Positions 27,346 to 35,310 of a DNA stretch of 64,000 nt are shown one piece after another. The stretch is from Alphaproteobacteria bacterium. Its GTDB lineage: Bacteria > Pseudomonadota > Alphaproteobacteria > ATCC43930 > CGMCC-115725. The position numbers and the translations under genes were made by a program. The notes below the pieces were generated by a model. That model saw only the letters and a program-made list of their open reading frames with translations. It had not been told where the DNA came from and did no database searches. The stretch's first letter is position 1. Each line of letters starts with the position of its first letter. Location: contig JAFAYW010000294.1 in assembly GCA_019240125.1 (NCBI GenBank), positions 1 through 64,000 on the forward strand. The letters run 5' to 3'.

Positions 27346-28524
27346 ATGACCCGTAAACCGAATGGATCTGGCGCTCAGGACGAGAAGCGTCCGTTCTTTC
27401 TGATGCGCAATATTGCTCTCGCGATTTCGGCCGTGGCTCTTCTCTCAGGCGCCCCGCCCGCGCTCGCCGCCGATCACCGGGATTCGCCGTCCGTTGATGA
27501 GGACATCACGACTGACATCAATGATGTCTTCATGTTCCGCGATCCAGCAGACGCCACGAAGCTGGTGCTCGTCATGACGACCCACCCCCTGTCGGACCCA
27601 AAATTCGCATCGTCATATCATTACAACTCGAACGCGCTGTATCGCTTCAATCTGCATACGAACACCACCGCGGTTCCTACCAGTTCGATCGACTTTACGT
27701 TTTCGCCGACGACGACGGATGCCAGCGGCAAGCAGCAGCAGACCTTCACGGCCTATCTGCCGCACGGCGTTACCGTGACTGGCCCAGTGACGATGGGTAG
27801 CACGACTTCGCCGACGCCGCCGACGCCGATCGTAACCAGTTCCCCCGGCGGCATTCAGATATATGCCGGCCCCCGCGAGGACCCGTTCGTTTTCGATCTC
27901 GTTGGGTTTAATCGCTTCGCGGCCGGTCTCACCCCTAACTTTACCGGAAACAACGCGTTTGCTGGCTTTAACGTAAATGCCATCGTCATCGAACTTCCGA
28001 CCGCAATGGTCGTTGGTTCGGCACAGAAATTCGGGATGTGGGGTACGACATTTACAGCCGGCAGTTCGCGCGCCCAGCTGACCCAGATTGATCGTATGGG
28101 AAACCCGGCCATCAATACGGCGCTGATCCCCACCGGATTGAAGGATGCCTTCAACGCAGGGATACCGCAAAATGACGCGCGTGATTTCGCCCCGACCATC
28201 CTGAAAACACTGAGTGCGTTCAACACGCCACCAGCGAATGTCGCAATCCTTGCCTCCGTCGGCGTGCCGGACACTCTGAAAATCGATTTGAGCAAACCGG
28301 ATGGTTTTCCCAACGGCCGCCGTCTGCAAGATCGGGTGCTCGATATCGAAATTCAGCTGATCTCAGGTAACAGCTCGTTCACCGATGGGACGGGTCCGCA
28401 GCAGGCGGCCAAAGTTTATCTGACGACGTTCCCTTATCTGGGACCGCCTTGCCAGGCTACGCCGACCGCAGGCACCGCGGCGCCCGGCGATTGTGCTGCC
28501 ACTGCGATGGTCAGCTCACCTTAG
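27346..28524 (+). CDS. DUF4331 exported protein
   Basis: The protein has 392 residues. The signal segment (NIALAISAVALLSGAPPALA) leads directly into ADHRDSP and TDINDVFMFRDPADATKLVL, the hallmark N-terminus of DUF4331. DPFVFDLVGFNRF and the late GRRLQDRVLDIEIQLI are also family-like. The function of the family is not known. I prefer ATG 27346 to 27340 because AAGGGG is then seven bases away. It directly follows the YVTN propeller gene, likely as an operon, and a strong hairpin follows its stop. Its place between the gsp halves suggests export by this T2SS; that is inference. Confidence 0.88.
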   Translation: MTRKPNGSGAQDEKRPFFLMRNIALAISAVALLSGAPPALAADHRDSPSVDEDITTDINDVFMFRDPADATKLVLVMTTHPLSDPKFASSYHYNSNALYRFNLHTNTTAVPTSSIDFTFSPTTTDASGKQQQTFTAYLPHGVTVTGPVTMGSTTSPTPPTPIVTSSPGGIQIYAGPREDPFVFDLVGFNRFAAGLTPNFTGNNAFAGFNVNAIVIELPTAMVVGSAQKFGMWGTTFTAGSSRAQLTQIDRMGNPAINTALIPTGLKDAFNAGIPQNDARDFAPTILKTLSAFNTPPANVAILASVGVPDTLKIDLSKPDGFPNGRRLQDRVLDIEIQLISGNSSFTDGTGPQQAAKVYLTTFPYLGPPCQATPTAGTAAPGDCAATAMVSSP

Positions 28525-29075
28525 GAACTGCACATCCCCCGTATCGCCAAGCGAACAGGAATACGGGGGATAGCGATCGTTGCCATCGCGACATGCTGCG
28601 ACGAAGACATCACCCGTTAGTAGGCCGCTATCATTAGCGGCCGGTTTGCATTCGGGCGTCCCGGTGACTCGCATGACGGCGACGCCGGACCCACCGGCAA
28701 TGTGCCGCCACGCGATGACAAACCGACAATCGGAACCGTCTAAACGAGCATATGGCTCCGCATCACCGACATATTGGTGGCGCGGGCTTTTTCTCCGGCA
28801 AGTCAAGTAAGAAAATGGCGCGAGAACTGGGCAACCTTGTTCTCTATGACCACTGACGGGCGGTCCACCCAGCTTCACTGTCGTTACTGCCGCTCACTGC
28901 TCCCGGCCCGTCGACCGGGAGTTGATAAAGACAGCCGGTGTCCGACTGCCATTTACCGCGACGTGCGGTTTATCGCCGTGGAGCGTCAGCGCGCTCGCAG
29001 CGGATCACCGGATTCCGATATCCCGATGCATGCGAGTTGATCTTGCCGCCACCCGCGGCCGCTTCCTTGGAAGCC
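28525..29075. other. Intergenic region between convergent DUF4331 and gspD genes
   Basis: No gene is supported in these 551 bases. Short ORFs on both strands lack ribosome sites and family motifs. The hairpin at 28534-28571 is the only obvious element. The composition is slightly less GC-rich than the flanks, which could mark a decayed gene. Confidence 0.5.
28534..28571 (+). terminator. Strong hairpin after the DUF4331 gene
   Basis: ATCCCCCGTAT (28534-28544) and ATACGGGGGAT (28561-28571) form a perfect 11-bp stem with a 16-base loop, starting nine bases after the stop. There is no T-tract. It is probably a terminator or 3'-end stabiliser for the propeller-DUF4331 transcript. Confidence 0.6.
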
Positions 29076-31319
29076 TCACAATCCATTCGGGTTGGACCGT
29101 CCGTTAACCGGACGCCGTTGCAACTCGCTCGGGGTGATGGCCGCGTCGAACAAGTGACTCCGCAGGTCTTCGGTCAGGTTTCGGGCATCGCGCTGATCCT
29201 GAACGACATGCGGGGTGATCAGGATCAGCAACTCGGTCCGCGCGCGGGAGTCTGATTGGCTCGACAGCAAGGTGCTGACCAGCGGCACGTCCTTGAGGAA
29301 GGGGATGCCGTTATTGTCGTCCTGCGCATTGTCCCGGATCAGCCCGGCCAGGGCGACGGTCGAGCCGTTCTGCACCGCCACCCGCGTGCGCAGGATACGG
29401 TCGTTGAAGGTCGGCGATCCCGTCGCCGTATTTGCAGCAGGCGGCGCCACGTCACTGACCTCCTGCGCCACGTCCAGGGTCACCATGCCGCTGGCGTTGA
29501 TATGCGGTGTCACCTGCATGATCACGCCGGTCGCGTGATAGTCGATGCTGTTAACCACCGGCGCTCCGGCGGTGAGGGTGCTTGTCGCCGTTCCGGTCAA
29601 AATCGGCACCTGCTGGCCCACCTGGAGCCGGGCGGGCTCGTTATCCATGACAAAGACCTGTGGCGCGGACAGAACCCGAACCTTGGTGACGTCCGATAAA
29701 GCCTGCAGGATAAAATGCGGCGACTTGCTGATCGCGAAGCCGACGAGGCCAGTCGGAGCGAGCGCACTGGGAGGAAACGCCGGGATGGCCCCTAGTGTTT
29801 CGGCGGCATGATCCAGCTTGAAGAAGAACTGCGTGCCGTACTGCAGCTCGCCGTTCAGATCGACTTCCGCGATGGTGGCGTCGATGAGCACCTGTAGGGG
29901 CGTGATATCGACCTTGCTCAGCATGTCTTCCACCATGGCGTACTCGCCGGGTGTCGCGTAGATCAGCAGAGAATTGTTGCGCTGGTTCGCGAGAATACGA
30001 ATGCGCTCTTCGTTGCCGCCGGATGTGCCGCCCGACAACGCTTCCACGGCCGGTTGCTGTGACCCCGACGCCGGTGTTGCCCCGGCTGTGGTGGGTTTGT
30101 TCTGAAAACTGCCGACGGTGCTGGATGCCGTTCCAGAAAGCCCGGGCAACCCGGAGTTCTGGGAACCGCCGGCGCTATTCGGCCCGCCTGTATTGGACAG
30201 GCTGCCGCTGCTGGCGAGGGTCGCCGTGTCCGCGCCGGGCGGCGTACTGCCGGTTTGTGGGCTGGCGCTGACGTTTCCGGGCGTAAAGGCACGTTGCAAC
30301 AGATTGGCGAGATCGGAGCTCTGGCCATTTTGCACGGAGTAAACGTGCCAGCTCCGGGCACTTGCATCCTCGGCGCGCGCCTGCAGGCTGAAAAAGCGCC
30401 GGGCGGCGGCGAGGTAGCGCGGCTGTGCCGAGGCCACGAGTACCGCGTTGGCGCGGGGCAACGGGACGATATGCACCAGATCGGCGAGCGGCGCGTCGCT
30501 GCCCGCCTGCAATGCCTTTTCCAAGGCGGCCGCGGTTCGGGCGATATCGCCCTCGCTGGCGGGGAACAGCGCGAAGGATTGACCAGCCAGGGTGTCGACA
30601 TCAAAGGAGCGCACGAGGCCGGCGATCGCCTGGCGGGCGCTCTGGCTGCCATTGATGATCAGCGCATTGCGGCCGGGATCCGCTGTCAATTTGCTGCCAT
30701 CGGCAAGATAGGGTTGCAGGGTCTTGGCCAGATCGCGGGCCGAGGCATATCGCAATACGATGACCTCGGCGCCGGCACCCGACGTGCCGGAGGTGACCGC
30801 GTTGCTGACCCCAGCCGCGGCGACGGGAACCACTGAATACAGACCGTCCTTGCGGATCAGCGTCGCGCCGTTCTGATTGAGCAATGTCTCAAGCGTCGGC
30901 AATAGCGCGGTGCGGGGAAGAGGCCTCCCGGTATCCAGGGTCGCGGTTCCGTGGACACTTGGATCAATCGTGTAATTCAGCTTCAGCGTGGTCCCGAGAA
31001 TGACGCGGGTGACCTCGCGGATATCGGTATCGGCGAAATTCAGCGTCACATCGGCGGGTCCCGCTTCCGCGACGAGGGGGCTGGAGCCGGCTGACCGGCC
31101 AGGTGCGGCGCCGGCGCCGGCGTCACTCCCGGTGGACTGATACACCGTCCGGTTCGGGCGCGCGGTTACCACCTTGCTCGTGCTGCGCCCCGCCGGTTGC
31201 AGCGAAGTGCCTTGTCCAAGCGACGGGAGGTCCAGCCGCGGCGCATTCTGGCAACCCACCAGAAGCCCGAGTGCCCCGTACCCGCAAACCGTAAACCTGC
31301 GCCAACAACTCATCGACAT
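29076..31319 (-). CDS. gspD: Type II secretion secretin GspD (predicted lipoprotein)
   Basis: The protein has 747 residues. The N-terminus contains a lipobox (GLLVGC, Cys23), so this secretin may be lipid-anchored like HxcQ of Pseudomonas. An N0/STN domain (DVTLNFADTDIREVTRVIL) and N1-N3 domains span about 90-340. A Gly/Ser/Thr-rich linker covers about 345-440, and the secretin domain covers about 475-715 with VLIDATIAEVDLNGELQYG and VPLVSTLLSSQSDSRARTELLILITP. It forms the outer-membrane channel. ATG 31319 lies four bases after the upstream stop; an ATG two codons later is also possible. It ends the right gsp operon. Confidence 0.93.
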   Translation of the reverse strand: MSMSCWRRFTVCGYGALGLLVGCQNAPRLDLPSLGQGTSLQPAGRSTSKVVTARPNRTVYQSTGSDAGAGAAPGRSAGSSPLVAEAGPADVTLNFADTDIREVTRVILGTTLKLNYTIDPSVHGTATLDTGRPLPRTALLPTLETLLNQNGATLIRKDGLYSVVPVAAAGVSNAVTSGTSGAGAEVIVLRYASARDLAKTLQPYLADGSKLTADPGRNALIINGSQSARQAIAGLVRSFDVDTLAGQSFALFPASEGDIARTAAALEKALQAGSDAPLADLVHIVPLPRANAVLVASAQPRYLAAARRFFSLQARAEDASARSWHVYSVQNGQSSDLANLLQRAFTPGNVSASPQTGSTPPGADTATLASSGSLSNTGGPNSAGGSQNSGLPGLSGTASSTVGSFQNKPTTAGATPASGSQQPAVEALSGGTSGGNEERIRILANQRNNSLLIYATPGEYAMVEDMLSKVDITPLQVLIDATIAEVDLNGELQYGTQFFFKLDHAAETLGAIPAFPPSALAPTGLVGFAISKSPHFILQALSDVTKVRVLSAPQVFVMDNEPARLQVGQQVPILTGTATSTLTAGAPVVNSIDYHATGVIMQVTPHINASGMVTLDVAQEVSDVAPPAANTATGSPTFNDRILRTRVAVQNGSTVALAGLIRDNAQDDNNGIPFLKDVPLVSTLLSSQSDSRARTELLILITPHVVQDQRDARNLTEDLRSHLFDAAITPSELQRRPVNGRSNPNGL

Positions 31320-31322
31320 AAG

Positions 31323-31901
31323 CTAATCCCGATTGCGACGGGCCGTCTGCTCGGCCGTAGCGCCCAGTGTCGCGCTGCTCGGTGGTTGCGGCGGCGCGGC
31401 CTGCGGCGGTCGCGTATTGCTGGCTGATTGCGATAGGGGGCGCGAATTGGCATCGGGTTTCGGCTGCAGCGTCCGAACGCCGTCGGGGCCGCTCAGCGAG
31501 ACCTCCAACGGTGTTATCGCCTCGACCCGCCAGCCATTGATTTCCTCACCCTCGCCAACCATAAGCGACTTGGAGCCATTCACCGCAAAGATTGCGACGC
31601 GACGATCCTCGTTGACCATAATTCCCGCCAGGCGTTTGTCAGTGAGGTCGGATTGACGCGCCGACTGGCCGGCATCGGGCGGGCGCCGGCCAGGACTGAA
31701 AAGGGGCCGGTTCAACGCCGTCGATATCAGGGTGTCGGCATCGGCGGACATCAGTTTTCCACGCACGGGCGCGGGTTGAACCCGCGGTGCGGCCGAAATA
31801 GCAGGGCCGTTGGGCGGGGTGCTGCCCTGCATCTCGAGCAAAACCACGCCCGCGAACAGGGCACACGCGCCAGCCAGGCAGAGGGTCCGCACATCGATCA
31901 T
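31323..31901 (-). CDS. GspC/GspN-like secretion protein (HR-type domain), copy 2
   Basis: The protein has 192 residues. A membrane anchor (LCLAGACALFAGVVLLE) is followed by a Pro-rich linker containing LISTALNRPLFSPGRRPP, as in GspC. The homology-region-like domain contains LAGIMVNEDRRVAIFAV, NGWRVEAITPLEVSLSG and VRTLQP. The tail is rich in Pro, Ala and Ser. It is clearly related to the protein at 16642-17169. Position directly before gspD and after gspM (ATGA overlap) argues for a GspC role, linking the inner-membrane platform to the secretin, without the usual PDZ domain. Confidence 0.72.
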   Translation of the reverse strand: MIDVRTLCLAGACALFAGVVLLEMQGSTPPNGPAISAAPRVQPAPVRGKLMSADADTLISTALNRPLFSPGRRPPDAGQSARQSDLTDKRLAGIMVNEDRRVAIFAVNGSKSLMVGEGEEINGWRVEAITPLEVSLSGPDGVRTLQPKPDANSRPLSQSASNTRPPQAAPPQPPSSATLGATAEQTARRNRD

Positions 31902-32491
31902 CGCTTGGCGGCGAGGTCGGTCGTCGTGTCACCCCGCAAGCCGTAGATCTCGATCGACGCTTCGGTGATCTCGGCATTAGCCGGGCTGGCCTGCCGGGTG
32001 ACGGTATGAATCTGTATATTGTCGACGATGAGGGGTGGCCGTACCCCTTCGATACCGGCCAGCAGCTTGATCAACCCCGAGTAGGGAGCGCTTAACGCGA
32101 GCCGCACGCCAATGCGGCGGAATGGCCCCTGGGGTTGCGAGGGCAGGCTCTCGGTGCTGCCGATCGTGATGCCGCCGGCGGAGGCCAACTCCTCGATTTT
32201 GCCCTGCAGAGCGGCCGCCGCGATTGCATCGTTGTCGCCGTCCAGCAAGGTCTTGTCGTCCTTTGCCGCGTTGCGCAATTCGGCCGCGCGCGTCTTCAGT
32301 TCCGGGAGCTGTGCGGCAAGCGCCGTCTGCTTCTCGACCAACATATGTTGCCGGTCGATCAAGGCCTCGCGGTCGGCGTAAAGTTCGAGCAGCGGCACGA
32401 TCACCGCGGCATAAAGCACGGCCAATACAACGAGCAGCAGCCCGATCGCCAACCCTCGACCGCGCCAGCCCGTCGGAAGCGGCGGCGTCAT
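31898..32491 (-). CDS. gspM: Type II secretion protein GspM
   Basis: The protein has 197 residues. A short N-terminal cytoplasmic segment leads to one membrane helix (LAIGLLLVVLAVLYAAVIVPLL), then a coiled coil (about 40-80) and a small ferredoxin-like periplasmic domain containing VRLALSAPYSGLIKLLAGIE. This is the GspM/PilO layout. GspM stabilises GspL in the inner-membrane platform. Both ends overlap neighbours as ATGA (gspL upstream, the C-like gene downstream), so translation is tightly coupled. Confidence 0.85.
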   Translation of the reverse strand: MTPPLPTGWRGRGLAIGLLLVVLAVLYAAVIVPLLELYADREALIDRQHMLVEKQTALAAQLPELKTRAAELRNAAKDDKTLLDGDNDAIAAAALQGKIEELASAGGITIGSTESLPSQPQGPFRRIGVRLALSAPYSGLIKLLAGIEGVRPPLIVDNIQIHTVTRQASPANAEITEASIEIYGLRGDTTTDLAAKR

Positions 32492-33525
32492 GACGGCGGT
32501 CTCCCCAGTTCAGTCACGATCGTGAAGACTTCAACCCTCTGCGCCGCAAGGCGGGTAACCGGCGCCGCAAAAGTTGGATTGCGGAAACGGGCGTCGGCTG
32601 CGATCAATCCGATCAGCTTGGCGGCGCTGGCCGACCTGCCGCTGAGGGTCACTTTGCGCTGGCGTATCTCGATATCCGTCAGATAGGTGTCATCGGGCAG
32701 CAGTCGCGTCAGCATCGCGAGGACATCGAGAGGCCGCGCTGTCGCTTGCGCCATATCGTCCATGGCACCGGCATTGCGGGTATAACCATCGATCTCGTGC
32801 CGCAAAGGTTCTGCTGTCGACATGGCCGCCTTGCTCGTTTCCAGCTCCCGCGAGACTTGGCCGAGCTGTACGGACTGCTTGATCAGCGGCGTGACGCAGG
32901 CGGCGAAGGCAAGACAGGCACACGCAATTGCTAGCGGTTTGATTAACCTCCCACTGTTACCGAGTCTCGGGCGTTCGTTCCCGAGCGGCAGCAGGATGAC
33001 ATTTGCCCCAACGCCCTCGAGTTCCGCCCAGCGAGGCACGATCCCGACGCCCGCAAGCTGATCAAGTAGTGGCGCCAGATGGCTTTTGGGTACCAACCAG
33101 AGGGCGACATGCATGAGCCCGCGTTGCCGGTCGGTCGAAGCGATGTGGTAGGTCCAGTACACTTCCTCCGCGGTGAACGGAGTTTCCCGATCCATTTCAA
33201 AGGCCAGAACCTGGCTGAGATCAGCCTGCGCCGCCAGCGGCAGCGACAGCTCCTTCGTCAGAATTTCGGTCGGCGCCAGACGCAGTATGGCGCCGAATTC
33301 ACGGGTTTCCGGAAAGGCCTTCAGCGCGGGATCGTCCGCGCGGCATTCGACCAGCTCGCGTTCCTCGCCCTGTCGGCGCAGGGAAAAACGCAGCGTGCCC
33401 GTATCGCCGCCGCCGGCGGGACGGACCAGGATCGCGTCGGCTCTCCTTTGGCTGGATGCGCGCAAACCCGCCGGCAAAAGCTCGGCGAGCTGGCTCATCC
33501 ACCATGTTAAGAAAGCCGCGATCAT
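32488..33525 (-). CDS. gspL: Type II secretion protein GspL (PilM/PilN-like)
   Basis: The protein has 345 residues. The cytoplasmic part contains LSLPLAAQADLSQVLAFEMDRETPF, typical of the actin-like GspL/PilM fold. A single membrane helix (about 207-225, LAIACACLAFAACVTPLI) is followed by a periplasmic coiled coil and a PilN-like domain with LPDDTYLTDIEIRQRKVTLSG. GspL recruits the GspE ATPase to the membrane. It overlaps gspM as ATGA. It is separated from gspH by 160 bases without a clear gene. Confidence 0.85.
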   Translation of the reverse strand: MIAAFLTWWMSQLAELLPAGLRASSQRRADAILVRPAGGGDTGTLRFSLRRQGEERELVECRADDPALKAFPETREFGAILRLAPTEILTKELSLPLAAQADLSQVLAFEMDRETPFTAEEVYWTYHIASTDRQRGLMHVALWLVPKSHLAPLLDQLAGVGIVPRWAELEGVGANVILLPLGNERPRLGNSGRLIKPLAIACACLAFAACVTPLIKQSVQLGQVSRELETSKAAMSTAEPLRHEIDGYTRNAGAMDDMAQATARPLDVLAMLTRLLPDDTYLTDIEIRQRKVTLSGRSASAAKLIGLIAADARFRNPTFAAPVTRLAAQRVEVFTIVTELGRPPS

Positions 33526-33685
33526 CTTGTTTTAGTCTCGACGCGCCCTGGCATCATGTTGCCGATCAAGCGCTTAACCTCACACGCCGCGCCAATACGT
33601 GCAAGATCGGCAAGATTCGTGACCGTGCGGCGACATCTGCGACCTGATCAGCAGCATTTATTTATCGAAAGCCACCCGGCGATGG

Positions 33686-34150
33686 CTACCGGATGTCGGC
33701 GACGCTGACACGTCCAGTCAACCACTCGACGCCGACGGCGACGCGCCGCACGCCATTGTCGAGGATGATGCGGCCGCCCGTCGAACTGCCATCCGGGTTG
33801 AACCCGATACCGCCGGTCTCAGCGCTCTGGCGCTCTCCGGCGATCGTCGTCAGTTGCAGCCCTAATGCCGGCGGCAGCGGCCGGGCGGGCCCGAGACCGG
33901 CCTGATAGCGATGTGTCGCGAGATCGAGAACAAAATTGGTTCGACGGTTGTCGACGATTGCGCCTGACCTCGCGAGGCGAAGCTGCGCCGCCAGCTCTGC
34001 CGCTGTCGCATCGATGTTCGGCCGGCTGAGGGGCATGCGTGTGCCGACAATGAGTGCGAGCGAAAATCCCATGATCGCCAATACGACGAGGAGTTCGAGC
34101 AATGTGAAGCCGGTATCGCTCTGCCGCGGTTCACGGATGCCCGCGATCAT
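33686..34150 (-). CDS. gspH: Type II secretion pseudopilin GspH
   Basis: This 154-residue pseudopilin has a leader ending SDTG and the motif FTLLELLVVLAIMGFSLALI. AAELAAQLRLARSGAIVDNR and the late GIGFNPDGSSTGGRIILDN match the GspH/FimT family. The start at ATG 34150 is seven bases after the stop of the STN protein; the ORF track start lies inside that gene. The leader of 14 residues is slightly long but acceptable. It is the only pseudopilin in the right cluster. GspG, the major pseudopilin, is absent from the window, and this protein is too GspH-like to be it. Confidence 0.85.
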   Translation of the reverse strand: MIAGIREPRQSDTGFTLLELLVVLAIMGFSLALIVGTRMPLSRPNIDATAAELAAQLRLARSGAIVDNRRTNFVLDLATHRYQAGLGPARPLPPALGLQLTTIAGERQSAETGGIGFNPDGSSTGGRIILDNGVRRVAVGVEWLTGRVSVADIR

Positions 34151-34157
34151 GCCCGGT

Positions 34158-34931
34158 TTAGCGGCTGCAGGCCGGCCCGACGCACACCGATCGAAGGGCA
34201 GCGGATAGTGACGACACATTCGACAATGCCATTCGGGTCGCATTGCCCATCGCGGTGTCACCCGCTGTTGCAGCCGCGGCTGTCGCCGCCGCCGATGGGT
34301 AGGAAGAGGCGGCGACGGCGCTACCTGTCGAGGAGGCTGATGGGGTCGAGCCCAGCGCCACCTGGGCGCGCAAGAGGCGGCTTACCTTGCCAGAGGTTGC
34401 CGCCAAGGCCGCCGCCATCGGTGTCGGGCCGGCGCTCGTCGCAGCGGCTGGCGGCAGCGACGCAGCCGGCATTGCGCTGGACGTCGGCGTGCCTGCTGGC
34501 GCCGCCGCGTCGCCTCCCATCGCCGTCATCGTGCGCGGTTCGGGATCGATGAAAACCAATCGTTCGAGATGGGTGCCTTCGCCGATCAGCAGGAAGTTCA
34601 GACGACCCAGCGCGTCACTCCGCAGCACGTCGCCAAGCTCGCCGTGCAGGTTTGTCGTCACCGTCTGATTGTTGTCGATCGGCAGATGCTCGATCTCGAA
34701 CCCGAGTTGGTTACTCAACTGCGTGAGCACATCGCTGACCCGCGCGTGGTTTGCCGACAGCGAGATGATCGGCAATTGGCTCTCGTCGATCGTGATCGTG
34801 GCAGCGTCGGGCGACGGCGTCTGGGCGGCATCACACCGCGCCGGCCGTGGCAGAAAAAACGCCAGGAGGGCGCAGAACAGCAGCAGAAGTGATGCTCGAC
34901 AAACGGTCATACCGCGCGACCTGTGCATCAT
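34158..34931 (-). CDS. Exported STN-domain protein heading the right gsp operon
   Basis: The protein has 257 residues from ATG 34931 (start uncertain; 34910 and GTG 34955 are alternatives). The signal segment reads ASLLLLFCALLAFFLPRPA. A single secretin/TonB N-terminal (STN/N0-like) domain follows, with ISLSANHARVSDVLTQLSNQ, and runs to about residue 125. The rest is a low-complexity Ala/Ser/Thr/Pro-rich region ending in CVGPAC. No secretin pore or TonB barrel follows. It may be a separate N0-like module, a secretin partner or an adaptor for clients. I do not recognise it as a standard Gsp subunit. Confidence 0.7.
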   Translation of the reverse strand: MMHRSRGMTVCRASLLLLFCALLAFFLPRPARCDAAQTPSPDAATITIDESQLPIISLSANHARVSDVLTQLSNQLGFEIEHLPIDNNQTVTTNLHGELGDVLRSDALGRLNFLLIGEGTHLERLVFIDPEPRTMTAMGGDAAAPAGTPTSSAMPAASLPPAAATSAGPTPMAAALAATSGKVSRLLRAQVALGSTPSASSTGSAVAASSYPSAAATAAAATAGDTAMGNATRMALSNVSSLSAALRSVCVGPACSR

Positions 34932-35310
34932 GAACCCTAAAATCCCCCGCCGCACGCCGCCCGGGTGAACTCCAAGCAGAAGAGACAGCGCGACTCGCGA
35001 TCACGCGATCAAAAGGCGACAGCGCTATTTTACTCTGATCTGCTGGTCTGAGCCACCATGCTGCTCAGGCTGGTCGCGTCATGCCGCGCGGCTTGTGCGT
35101 TGGCAATCGGGTCGCTGGCGATGCTAGTTTCCGCCCCGCAGCCATGGGTCAGGGTCAGGTGTCACAGACAAGCGTTTCCAGCCTTATCAACCGCGCCAAG
35201 CCTAGGGCGCGCGATGTATCCGTCAGCGAAGGACCAGATTTCGTCGCGCTGCGAACACGTCAAAACCCGGTATTGGCGCTCGACTCCCGCGACGATCGAT
35301 CCGCCCCGAG
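34932..35310. other. Divergent intergenic region between the gsp operon and the methyltransferase gene
   Basis: This 379-base spacer should hold promoters for both directions. Two plus-strand ORFs (35058-35492 and 35081-35314) have no ribosome site or family character and run into the methyltransferase gene. I cannot place promoter boxes with confidence. Confidence 0.5.
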
